Shown here: positions 1 through 7,767 of the stretch, one piece after another
Numbering within the stretch: position 1 is the first letter of the stretch
How the letters are laid out: each line of letters starts with the position of its first letter
Origin: a virus
IMG/VR virus record: IMGVR_UViG_3300025276_000137
Coordinates: 1 to 30,413 of that record
Reading direction: 5' to 3' (one strand)
Length of the DNA stretch: 30,413 nt
Program-made: the position numbers and the translations under genes
Notes under the pieces: generated by a model
The model's input: the letters and a program-made list of their open reading frames with translations, nothing else
Told to the model about the DNA's origin: nothing
Database searches by the model: none

Positions 1-180
1 GAAGTAAACGATCTAGTTGGTTTTAGACCAAGTAGTGAATACGAGTTTATCGTTGATGGCGAAAGACTATATCGAGTTTTATCTAATTTTATTACAATCA
101 AATATGAACATCAAGGAAACGAAGAAGCATATAATCCAGGCTGGGCACAAAGCAGTGGAGGAGCTGATAAAAGTAGCTAA
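1..180 (+). CDS. Partial co-chaperonin GroES-like protein (C-terminal end)
   Basis: This frame is open from the first base to a TAA at 178-180, so only the last 59 residues are present. The visible part reads V-N-D-L-V-G-F, then S-E-Y-E-F, D-G-E-R-L-Y-R-V and a closing I-T-I-K-Y. That follows the C-terminal half of GroES/T4 gp31-type co-chaperonins, which have a V-x-D-x-V-x-F strand, an acidic patch, an x-D-G-x-x-L turn and a last strand ending in I. About 20 further polar residues follow the fold. Phage co-chaperonins of this type work with host GroEL to fold the major capsid protein, and a place just before the packaging and capsid genes suits that role. The family call rests on a fragment and needs the upstream sequence; another small beta-barrel protein is possible. 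Confidence 0.5.
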   Translation, partial: EVNDLVGFRPSSEYEFIVDGERLYRVLSNFITIKYEHQGNEEAYNPGWAQSSGGADKSS

Positions 181-382
181 AGAAGCTATTGTTACTGACT
201 CTGAAGATGACTTAACAGCTGATAAACTAAAGAACGCGGCTGCTTCAAAGAAGCTAGCCATATTTGATGCTTTTGAAATACTCAATAGAATAGAAGAAGA
301 AGAGAATTTATTAGAGGGTAAAGTAATAGAAGACAAAAAAGATAAAACTTTTAAAGGATTCGCTGAAGGTAGATCTAAATGA
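104..382 (+). CDS. Small helical protein upstream of terL, possible small terminase subunit
   Basis: A 92-residue, mostly helical and highly charged protein starting M-N-I-K-E-T. I chose the ATG at 104 over in-frame ATGs at 17 and 56. The longer versions would overlap the previous gene by up to 164 bases and add residues that look like its shadow. Even so it overlaps that gene by 77 bases in another frame, and its TGA shares the ATGA with the terL start. The central part (D-D-L-T-A-D-K-L-K-N-A-A-A, then I-F-D-A-F-E-I-L) recalls a small protein often found just before terL in marine phages. Its place suggests a small terminase subunit or packaging helper. No helix-turn-helix is evident, so the function is inferred from position only. 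Confidence 0.6.
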   Translation: MNIKETKKHIIQAGHKAVEELIKVAKEAIVTDSEDDLTADKLKNAAASKKLAIFDAFEILNRIEEEENLLEGKVIEDKKDKTFKGFAEGRSK

Positions 383-2595
383 TCTACGAGCAAACCTTAG
401 TTAAAACAGTTGAGCCAATAAAAAGGACTACTATATCCAGAATGAACAAGGGTAAGAAGTGGAAATATGGCTACAATAAAGAACAAGATCTAATAGTGCT
501 TTCGCGCGACGGTCAGATAGGAGAGATTATACAAATACAAGATCTAGTCATCGCTCTACCTAAGCAACCTAAGGATGTGTATAGCAACGCTAAAGATAAA
601 TGGGTTAGATTTACTCAACCGAAAGAATTAGAGCGCTTAAAAAGCATATTTGATTGGCGTGCGTATCCTGAGGATCAAAAAGATCAGTGGCACGATTATA
701 TAGACGAAGAGTTTAGAAGAAGAGAAGAAGGATTTTGGTTTACTAATAACGGTAAGCCAACCTGGATAACAGGTACTCAATACATGTACCTGCAATGGAG
801 CAAGATAGATGTAGGTGCTCCAGATTTTAGAGAGGCAAACAGATTGTTTTATATTTTTTGGGAAGCTTGTAAAGCCGATAAAAGATGTTATGGAATGTGT
901 TACCTTAAGAATAGAAGATCTGGATTTTCTTTTATGTCTTCAGCGGAAACAGTTAACTTAGCCACTCTTGCGAGTGATAGTAGATATGGAATCTTATCTA
1001 AAACAGGCGCCGATGCTAAAAAAATGTTTACCGACAAAGTTGTACCTATATCAATCAACTATCCGTTTTTCTTTAAACCTGTCCAAGATGGTATGGATCG
1101 GCCTAAGTCCGAGCTTGCTTATCGTGTACCTGCTAGTAAGTTTACAAGAAAAAAAATCACAGCTAATGAAAAGCTGGAAGATATACAAGGGTTAGATACA
1201 ACGATTGACTGGAAGAATACAGGAGACAATAGTTATGATGGTGAAAAATTAGCTCTGCTAGTACATGATGAGAGTGGTAAATGGGAAAGACCTGATAATA
1301 TATTAAATAACTGGAGGGTTACAAAAACATGTTTACGATTAGGTAGTAGGATTATTGGTAAATGTATGATGGGATCAACCTCAAACGCATTAGATAAAGG
1401 TGGAGAAAACTTTAAAAAACTATACAACTCATCCGACGTCACGAAAAGAAATAGAAATGGTCAGACGAAATCTGGCTTATACTCTTTGTTTATCCCAATG
1501 GAATGGAACTATGAAGGATTTATTGATGAGTACGGAGTTCCAGTTTTTACTACTCCTGACGTCGACAGACTTGCACCAGACGGTGAATTAATAGATGTAG
1601 GTGTAATAGATAATTGGCAGAATGAAGTAGATGGTTTAAAAGATGATTCAGATGGTTTGAACGAATTTTACCGTCAGTTTCCAAGAACTACAGAGCATGC
1701 TTTTAGAGACGAGACTAAAGGTAGTATATTCAACTTGGTTAAATTATACGAGCAGATAGATTATAACGAAGAAATGAAAAACACCTTAGGAGTTACTCAA
1801 GGTAATTTTCAATGGGCTAATGGAGTTAAAGATACTCAAGTAATGTTTAGCCCAGATCCAAAAGGTAGGTTTAAACTAAGCTGGGTTCCACCTCAGCAAA
1901 CACAAAACAATGTTGTACTTAAAAATGGTATAAAATACCCAGGCAATGAGCACATGGGAGCTTTTGGTTGTGATTCATACGATATATCGGGAACAGTAGA
2001 TGGAGTGGGTTCTAAAGGAGCTTTGCACGGTTTAACCAGGTTTAGTATGGAAGATGCTCCCGCAAACAGTTTCTTCTTAGAATATTTATCAAGACCACCA
2101 ACAGCAGAAATGTTTTTTGAAGATGTTCTAATGGCTTTAGTTTTTTACGGAATGCCAATATTAGCAGAGAACAATAAACCTCGTCTATTGTATTATTTAA
2201 GGCGAAGAGGTTATAGAGGGTTTAGTATGAATAGACCTGATAAGATATGGAACAAATTATCTGTAGCTGAAAAAGAAGTTGGTGGAATACCCAATTCAAG
2301 TGAAGATATAAAACAAGCACATGCAGCCGCGATTGAGATGTATATACAAGATCACATAGGCATCAAACAAGATGGTACACACGGAGACTGTTATTTTAAC
2401 GAGCTTCTAAACGACTGGACTAAGTTTGATATAAACAAAAGAACAAAGCATGATGCATCTATAAGTTCTGGTTTAGCTATAATGGCTAATAACAGGCATT
2501 TATATAGACCAAACGCTGAGGTTAAAAAACCTCAACTAAACATAAACGTTTCTAGGTACACAAACACTGGAAATAATTCACAAATAATCAAGTAA
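379..2595 (+). CDS. terL: Terminase large subunit (packaging ATPase-nuclease)
   Basis: 738 residues, a usual to long size for TerL. This motor docks on the portal, pumps DNA into the prohead with ATP and cuts the concatemer. An N-terminal region with N-N-G-K-P-T-W-I-T-G (around residues 124-135) leads to a deviant Walker A, K177-N-R-R-S-G-F-S184. Walker B is A-L-L-V-H-D297-E298, with E298 the likely catalytic glutamate. The C-terminal nuclease domain has a first acidic motif at D532-S-Y-D535 and a later H-G-D. The Walker A lacks Lys directly before Ser/Thr and resembles the lambda gpA form, whose lysine lies at the start of the motif; K177 would then bind ATP. The start overlaps the preceding stop (ATGA), implying translational coupling. 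The portal gene follows after 5 bases. Confidence 0.9.
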   Translation: MIYEQTLVKTVEPIKRTTISRMNKGKKWKYGYNKEQDLIVLSRDGQIGEIIQIQDLVIALPKQPKDVYSNAKDKWVRFTQPKELERLKSIFDWRAYPEDQKDQWHDYIDEEFRRREEGFWFTNNGKPTWITGTQYMYLQWSKIDVGAPDFREANRLFYIFWEACKADKRCYGMCYLKNRRSGFSFMSSAETVNLATLASDSRYGILSKTGADAKKMFTDKVVPISINYPFFFKPVQDGMDRPKSELAYRVPASKFTRKKITANEKLEDIQGLDTTIDWKNTGDNSYDGEKLALLVHDESGKWERPDNILNNWRVTKTCLRLGSRIIGKCMMGSTSNALDKGGENFKKLYNSSDVTKRNRNGQTKSGLYSLFIPMEWNYEGFIDEYGVPVFTTPDVDRLAPDGELIDVGVIDNWQNEVDGLKDDSDGLNEFYRQFPRTTEHAFRDETKGSIFNLVKLYEQIDYNEEMKNTLGVTQGNFQWANGVKDTQVMFSPDPKGRFKLSWVPPQQTQNNVVLKNGIKYPGNEHMGAFGCDSYDISGTVDGVGSKGALHGLTRFSMEDAPANSFFLEYLSRPPTAEMFFEDVLMALVFYGMPILAENNKPRLLYYLRRRGYRGFSMNRPDKIWNKLSVAEKEVGGIPNSSEDIKQAHAAAIEMYIQDHIGIKQDGTHGDCYFNELLNDWTKFDINKRTKHDASISSGLAIMANNRHLYRPNAEVKKPQLNINVSRYTNTGNNSQIIK

Positions 2596-2600
2596 TAAAT

Positions 2601-5018
2601 ATGGCAGAGTCTGGCATTAAAAGTTATTTCCCAAGTCAAACGGTCAGCGATGCTGAGAAGTTAAGCTATGAGTATGGGTTAAAAGTAGGTAAAGCTATAG
2701 AGCAAGAGTGGTTTAATAGTGATACTGGTTCTGGTAGATACAAGTCTAACCATAATGATTTTCATAATTTAAGGTTGTACGCTAGAGGCGAGCAGTCTGT
2801 TCAAAAGTATAAGGATGAGTTGTCTATAAATGGTGATTTGTCCTATCTTAATTTAGATTGGAAGCCTGTTCCAATTATTTCTAAGTTTGTAGATATTGTT
2901 GTTAATGGTATTGCCGAAAGAATGTACGACATAAAGGCATACTCACAAGATCCTCATGGTTTAAAGCAAAGAACAGAGTTTGCAGAAAACATGATATCTG
3001 ATATAGAGAACAAAGGTATTAACACTGTAGCAGCTTCTTTTGGTATGAATTTAACAAAAAGCAGTGTTAAAAATCTTCCGCAAACAACTGAAGAAGCAGA
3101 GCTGTACATGCAACTAACATATAAGCAATCTGTAGAAATAGCTGAAGAGCAGGCTTTAAAAACTTTATTTGAAGGCAACAACTACGAGTTGATTAAAAAA
3201 AGATTTTATTACGATTTAGCTGTTCTAGGTATAGGTGCCACAAAAACTTCTTTTAATACGTCTGAAGGAGTTGTCATAGATTATGTTGATCCAGCAAACC
3301 TAGTGTACTCTTACACAGACTCACCTTACTTTGAAGACATATACTACGTTGGCGAGGTAAAAAATATTCCAGTAAACGAACTAGCAAAGCAATTTCCTCA
3401 TTTATCAGAAGAAGATCTTGAAGATATAATGAAAAATAAGTCTAACGGCAGGTCTAACTATAATACTAGGCATTCTTACGATAAAGAAGATAATAACACA
3501 ATTCAAGTTTTATACTTTAATTACAAAACCTACATGAACGAGGTTTACAAAGTTAAAGAAACTAGTAGTGGCGCTGATAAAATTATACCAAGAGACGACC
3601 AGTATAATCCACCTGAAAGTAAAAACGCAGATTTTAGCAAAATGCAAAGATCTATAGAGTGCCTTTACGATGGTGCAATGATACTTGGTACTGGCAAGCT
3701 GCTTAAGTGGGAAATGGCTAAAAACATGATGAGGTCTAAGAGCGATTATACTAAAGTTAAAATGAATTACTCTATAGTAGCGCCTAGAATGTATGATGGT
3801 AGAATTGACTCTTTGGTTAAAAGAATAACTGGATTTGCTGATATGATTCAATTAACCCATTTAAAATTGCAACAAGTAATGTCTAGGTTAGTACCTGATG
3901 GAGTTTATCTTGATGCGGATGGTCTAGCTGAAATAGATTTAGGTAATGGGACAAACTATAACCCACAGGAAGCTTTGAATATGTATTTTCAAACAGGTTC
4001 TGTTATAGGTAGATCGTTTACGTCTGATGGTGACATGAATCCAGGTAAAGTCCCTATTCAAGAAATTACATCTGGATCTGGCGGTAATAAGATGCAAGCG
4101 TTAATTGGAACTTACAACTATTATTTACAAATGATAAGAGATGTAACTGGACTTAACGAAGCTAGAGACGGTAGCACTCCAGATAAAAACGCATTAGTAG
4201 GCGTTCAAAAACTAGCGGCAGCTAATTCTAACACCGCAACAAGACACATACTTCAAGCTGGTTTATTTTTAACAGCACAAACTGCAGAGTGTTTATCGCT
4301 TAGAATATCTGATGTTATAGAGTACTCTCCAACTAAAGATGCTTTTATGCAGGCTATTGGAGCTAACAACGTGGCGACTCTTCAAGAAATGTCAGAGCTG
4401 CACCTTTATGACTTTGGAATATTTTTAGAGTTATCACCAGACGAAGAGGAGACGGCTATTCTTGAAAATAATATTCAAATGGCCTTGCAGCAACAAAGTA
4501 TAGAGCTAGAAGACGCTATTGATCTTAGAGATTATAAGAATATAAAATTAGCAAATCAAATGCTAAAAATAAGAAGAAAAAACAAACAAGAAAAAGATAG
4601 AAAACTTCAGCTAGAAAATATTGAGGCACAAACAAAGTCAAATACAGACGCGGCTACAAATGCAGCTCAGCTTGAAACCCAGAAAAACGAATCTAAAGCT
4701 CAAATTGATTCTAGCCTACAACAATCAAAACAAAATTTTGAGCTGCAAAAAATGCAGCAAGAAGTTGAAATGAAAAAAGAACTAATGGCTTTAGAGTTTG
4801 ATTATAGCATGCAGTTAAAAAGTATTGATGTAGATGGCGTTAAAGGAAGAGAAAAACAAAAAGAAGATCGTAAAGACGAAAGAACAAAAATTCAAGCAAC
4901 TCAACAAAGTGAGATGATTGAGCAAAGAAATGGTGGTAAACCACCTAAAAACTTTGAGTCCGCAGGTAATGATATACTAGGTGGCGGATTTGATTTAGGT
5001 AGTTTTGACCCTAGCTAA
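2601..5018 (+). CDS. Portal protein
   Basis: 805 residues. The portal is the dodecameric ring at the capsid vertex through which DNA enters and leaves; it binds the terminase and later the tail connectors. The assignment rests on position directly after terL, on length, and on a mixed alpha/beta N-terminal body with an early N-L-R-L-Y-A-R-G-E-Q segment and the P-V-P-I-I-S-K-F-V-D-I segment typical of these phage portals. From about residue 655 to 775 the chain becomes a Lys/Glu/Gln-rich, probably coiled-coil helical region, comparable to the extended crown or barrel of podovirus portals. The tail end (F785-E-S-A-G-N-D) repeats a motif found at residues 25-31 of the next protein. The gene follows terL after 5 bases, so the two are probably cotranscribed. 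Confidence 0.85.
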   Translation: MAESGIKSYFPSQTVSDAEKLSYEYGLKVGKAIEQEWFNSDTGSGRYKSNHNDFHNLRLYARGEQSVQKYKDELSINGDLSYLNLDWKPVPIISKFVDIVVNGIAERMYDIKAYSQDPHGLKQRTEFAENMISDIENKGINTVAASFGMNLTKSSVKNLPQTTEEAELYMQLTYKQSVEIAEEQALKTLFEGNNYELIKKRFYYDLAVLGIGATKTSFNTSEGVVIDYVDPANLVYSYTDSPYFEDIYYVGEVKNIPVNELAKQFPHLSEEDLEDIMKNKSNGRSNYNTRHSYDKEDNNTIQVLYFNYKTYMNEVYKVKETSSGADKIIPRDDQYNPPESKNADFSKMQRSIECLYDGAMILGTGKLLKWEMAKNMMRSKSDYTKVKMNYSIVAPRMYDGRIDSLVKRITGFADMIQLTHLKLQQVMSRLVPDGVYLDADGLAEIDLGNGTNYNPQEALNMYFQTGSVIGRSFTSDGDMNPGKVPIQEITSGSGGNKMQALIGTYNYYLQMIRDVTGLNEARDGSTPDKNALVGVQKLAAANSNTATRHILQAGLFLTAQTAECLSLRISDVIEYSPTKDAFMQAIGANNVATLQEMSELHLYDFGIFLELSPDEEETAILENNIQMALQQQSIELEDAIDLRDYKNIKLANQMLKIRRKNKQEKDRKLQLENIEAQTKSNTDAATNAAQLETQKNESKAQIDSSLQQSKQNFELQKMQQEVEMKKELMALEFDYSMQLKSIDVDGVKGREKQKEDRKDERTKIQATQQSEMIEQRNGGKPPKNFESAGNDILGGGFDLGSFDPS

Positions 5019-5138
5019 AATTATTAATTATTATTATATTATATTATGGAAGAAGAAAATGACAAAGTAGTTGAAGAGACTACACAAACAGCAACTGAAC
5101 AAGTTGATGAAAGTAAATTTGAGTCCGCGGGTGACGAT
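4953..5138 (+). repeat. Short repeat encoding FESAG(N/D)D in two adjacent proteins
   Basis: The 11-base string tttgagtccgc occurs at 4953-4963 and again at 5118-5128, 165 bases apart. The match extends less perfectly for ten more bases on each side of the intergenic region. Both copies are in frame and encode F-E-S-A-G followed by N-D or D-D. One copy is 21 residues from the portal C-terminus, the other at residues 25-31 of the scaffold-like protein. The coordinates span both copies. Confidence 0.6.
5034..5049 (+). promoter_or_regulatory. A/T-only leader, copy 1 of a shared 16-base sequence
   Basis: The sequence ttatattatattatgg, ending in the start codon and following G of the scaffold-like gene, is identical to 7752-7767 in front of the gene after the capsid gene. 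There is no Shine-Dalgarno sequence. It could be a translation-enhancing leader of the Bacteroidota type or part of a phage late promoter; the sequence alone does not decide. Confidence 0.35.
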
Positions 5139-6212
5139 AGCGTCATGAAGGTAGATTTAAGTAAACCCCCAACACCAAGAGAAGATGAAGTTAAAGAAAG
5201 TGACGCTGACAACAGCGGAGTGGTTAATGGCGTTGAAGATGCCAACACCCCACAAGAACAAGAAGAAGTACAACCGGAAGCCGAAGCACAAGAAGCTCCA
5301 GTATTAGAAGAAATTACTGAAGAAGAAGTTGAAGAGGTTGAAGAGCAGGTCGAAGAAGCTATAGCGGAAGCTGAGGCTACTGGAAAACCATTACCAGAAA
5401 ACATTCAAAAGTTAATGGACTTTATGGAAAAAACTGGTGGAGATTTAAGTGATTATGTCAAGCTTAACCAAGACTACAGTAAGTTAGATGATTCAGATTT
5501 ACTTTATGAATATTATAAGCAGACTAAACCTCATTTAAACCAAGAAGAAATTAATTTTCTTATGGACGATACGTTTTCTTACGACGAAGACGTTGATGAT
5601 GAAAGAGATATAAGAAAGAAAAAAATAGCGTTAAAAGAGCAAGTTGCAGACGCTAAAAGCCACTTAGACGGGCAAAAGTCTACGTACTATGAAGAGATCA
5701 AAGCTGGATCAAAGCTCACAACAGAGCAACAAAAAGCTGTGAATTTCTTTGATAGATATAACAAGGAGTCAGAAGTAACTCAAAAAACAGTTAAAGCAAA
5801 CTCTGATATTTTTACTCAGAAAACCGAGCAGGTTTTCAATGACAAGTTCAAAGGTTTTGAATATAACGTCGGGGACAAAAAATATCGATTTAATGTTAAC
5901 AATGCTAACGAGGTTAAGAACACCCAAAGTGATATAAATAATTTTACCAAAAAGTTTTTGGATAAAAATCAAACATTATCAGATGCTAAGGGTTATCACA
6001 AATCTCTCTATACGGCTATGAACGCCGACGCTGTTGCAAAACACTTTTACGACCAAGGTAAGGCAGATGCTATGAAAAATAGTATTGCTAAAGCTAAGAA
6101 TGTTGATATGAATCCAAGACAAAGTCATGGGAAAATTGAAGCAGGTGGTACGAAGTTTAAAGTGCTAGGTGATAATTCTTCTGATTTTAAGTTTAAAATT
6201 AAAAAACAATAA
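5046..6212 (+). CDS. Putative scaffolding protein
   Basis: 388 residues between portal and capsid genes, where tailed phages usually encode the scaffold. The first 115 or so residues are extremely acidic and Pro/Glu-rich, with runs of E-E-V-E-E and little hydrophobic content, so probably disordered. The rest is helical and charged, ending in a basic tail (F-K-F-K-I-K-K-Q) that could contact the capsid protein, as basic C-termini do in known scaffolds. The N-terminal copy of the FESAG motif is at residues 25-29. No protease motif was found in it. Known scaffolds guide prohead assembly and then leave or are cleaved. The role is inferred from position and composition. Confidence 0.65.
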   Translation: MEEENDKVVEETTQTATEQVDESKFESAGDDSVMKVDLSKPPTPREDEVKESDADNSGVVNGVEDANTPQEQEEVQPEAEAQEAPVLEEITEEEVEEVEEQVEEAIAEAEATGKPLPENIQKLMDFMEKTGGDLSDYVKLNQDYSKLDDSDLLYEYYKQTKPHLNQEEINFLMDDTFSYDEDVDDERDIRKKKIALKEQVADAKSHLDGQKSTYYEEIKAGSKLTTEQQKAVNFFDRYNKESEVTQKTVKANSDIFTQKTEQVFNDKFKGFEYNVGDKKYRFNVNNANEVKNTQSDINNFTKKFLDKNQTLSDAKGYHKSLYTAMNADAVAKHFYDQGKADAMKNSIAKAKNVDMNPRQSHGKIEAGGTKFKVLGDNSSDFKFKIKKQ

Positions 6213-6237
6213 ATTTAAAAATTAAAAAAAATTAATT

Positions 6238-7689
6238 ATGGCAATTACTGCGGGGCCAAACCTAAATTCGGTTTTATCCCCAACACAAACAACGTTAGTC
6301 AATAACTATATTGACTTTACTGCCACTGCAACCGCAGGGTGGGCACAACAATATTTACCAGATCTTATGGAAAAAGAAGCTGAAGTTTTTGGAAACAGAA
6401 GCATTGCAGGTTTTCTTTCACAAGTAGGAGCTGAAGAAGCGATGTCGGCTGACCAAGTAGTTTGGTCTGAGCAAGGTCGTTTACACTTATCTTACAACTG
6501 TGTTACTACTGATGTATCTGCTGGTTTAGTTACTATCGGTACTGATATCGATGGTAACGCTGCTGCTGGAGCACACGGTATTAGAGTTGGTGATACTGTT
6601 ATTATTTCAAAAGCTGGCGTAACAATGCAAGGTTACGTGTCTGTTGAAGACACTGGTGCTGCTGTCGCTAATATAACTGTACTTCCGTACAAAGCTGCTG
6701 CAATGACTACTTTCTTTGCTGATGGCGATGTTGCGACTATCATGGTTTATGGTTCTGAGTTTGGAAAAGGTACTGTTGGTCAAGTTAAAGCTAACGAGCC
6801 ACAGTTCAAATCTTTCTCTAACAAACCTGTTATCATCAAGGATTACTTCCAAGTTAATGGATCTGATGCTTCGCAAATTGGATGGGTTGAAGTTTCTGGT
6901 GAAGATGGACAAAATGGTTACTTATGGTACTTAAAAGCTGAGGGTGATACTCGCTCTCGTTTTACTGATTACTTAGAAATGTCTATGGTAGAGTCTGTTA
7001 AAGCTACTCCTGGTACTTCTGTTATCAACACTGCTTTAGGAACTGCTACTACAGCTACTGATTTAGCTGGTACTGAAGGTTTATTTGCTGCTATTGAAGA
7101 TAGAGGTAATGAAACTTCTGGTGTAACAGGTGTTAATGCTGCTACTGATTTAGCTGAATTTGACGCTATCTTAGCTGAATTTGATAAGCAAGGAGCTATT
7201 GAAGAAAACATGATGTTTGTAAACAGATCTACTGCTTTAGCAATGGATGACATGTTAGCTTCTATGAATTCTTACGGGGCTGGAGGTACTTCTTACGGAG
7301 TATTTGACAATTCTGAAGATATGGCTTTAAACTTAGGTTTTTCTGGTTTCAGAAGAGGTTCTTATGACTTCTACAAATCTGACTGGAAATACTTAAATGA
7401 CAGATCTACAAGAGGGGCATTACTTGATACTGCTGGAGCAATTAGAGGGGTTATAATTCCTGCTGGAGTTTCTTCTGTATATGACCAACAATTAGGTAAA
7501 AACCTTAAGAGACCATTCTTACATGTACGTTACAGAGCTTCACAAGCTGACGACAGAAAGATGAAATCTTGGATTACTGGTTCTGTTGGAGGCGCTTCTA
7601 CAAGCGATTTAGATGCAATGAACGTACACTACTTATCTGAAAGATGTTTAGTTGTACAAGGTGCTAACAATTTCATGTTAATGAACTAA
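6238..7689 (+). CDS. Major capsid protein
   Basis: 483 residues, starting M-A-I-T-A-G-P-N-L-N behind an A/T-only leader. Its position after portal and scaffold, its length and its composition (rich in Ala, Gly, Ser and Thr, with an N-terminal amphipathic region, then beta-rich segments) fit an HK97-fold capsid protein. Codon choice differs visibly from the neighbours: TTA for Leu, GCT for Ala, TCT for Ser and GGT for Gly dominate, and TTC and TAC are more frequent. This is what a very highly expressed gene looks like. A strong intrinsic terminator lies 14 bases after the stop, which could set its transcript level apart from downstream genes. The HK97 fold itself is inferred, since no single motif proves it. 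Confidence 0.8.
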   Translation: MAITAGPNLNSVLSPTQTTLVNNYIDFTATATAGWAQQYLPDLMEKEAEVFGNRSIAGFLSQVGAEEAMSADQVVWSEQGRLHLSYNCVTTDVSAGLVTIGTDIDGNAAAGAHGIRVGDTVIISKAGVTMQGYVSVEDTGAAVANITVLPYKAAAMTTFFADGDVATIMVYGSEFGKGTVGQVKANEPQFKSFSNKPVIIKDYFQVNGSDASQIGWVEVSGEDGQNGYLWYLKAEGDTRSRFTDYLEMSMVESVKATPGTSVINTALGTATTATDLAGTEGLFAAIEDRGNETSGVTGVNAATDLAEFDAILAEFDKQGAIEENMMFVNRSTALAMDDMLASMNSYGAGGTSYGVFDNSEDMALNLGFSGFRRGSYDFYKSDWKYLNDRSTRGALLDTAGAIRGVIIPAGVSSVYDQQLGKNLKRPFLHVRYRASQADDRKMKSWITGSVGGASTSDLDAMNVHYLSERCLVVQGANNFMLMN

Positions 7690-7703
7690 GCATTATTTAT
7701 ATT

Positions 7704-7740
7704 AAAGAGTCGGGGCTTCGGCCTCGATTCTTTTATTTTT
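7704..7740 (+). terminator. Intrinsic terminator with C(UUCG)G tetraloop
   Basis: A 13-base-pair stem (7704-7716 with 7721-7733, two G-U wobbles) closes on the loop TTCG with a C-G closing pair, the extra-stable UUCG tetraloop. A T-rich tract (ttttattttt) begins inside the last arm. It lies just after the capsid gene stop, so it probably ends or attenuates a capsid transcript and protects its 3' end. Confidence 0.85.
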
Positions 7741-7751
7741 ATTAATTTATA

Positions 7752-7767
7752 TTATATTATATTATGG
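7752..7767 (+). promoter_or_regulatory. A/T-only leader, copy 2 of a shared 16-base sequence
   Basis: Identical to 5034-5049 and again ending on a start codon. It lies just downstream of the capsid terminator, where a new transcript would be expected to begin, so a promoter role is possible. A purely translational role is equally possible. Confidence 0.35.

Noticed and set aside
17-103. Longer N-terminus (ATG at 17 or 56) for the small protein before terL
   Set aside because: It would overlap the GroES-like gene far more deeply, and the added residues look like an out-of-frame shadow. The helical protein begins naturally at the ATG at 104.
5039-5404. Antisense Ser-rich open frame of 121 residues opposite the scaffold-like gene
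   Set aside because: It is the complement of Glu-rich codons (GAA/GAG read backwards gives Ser/Phe), low in complexity and fully inside a convincing gene.
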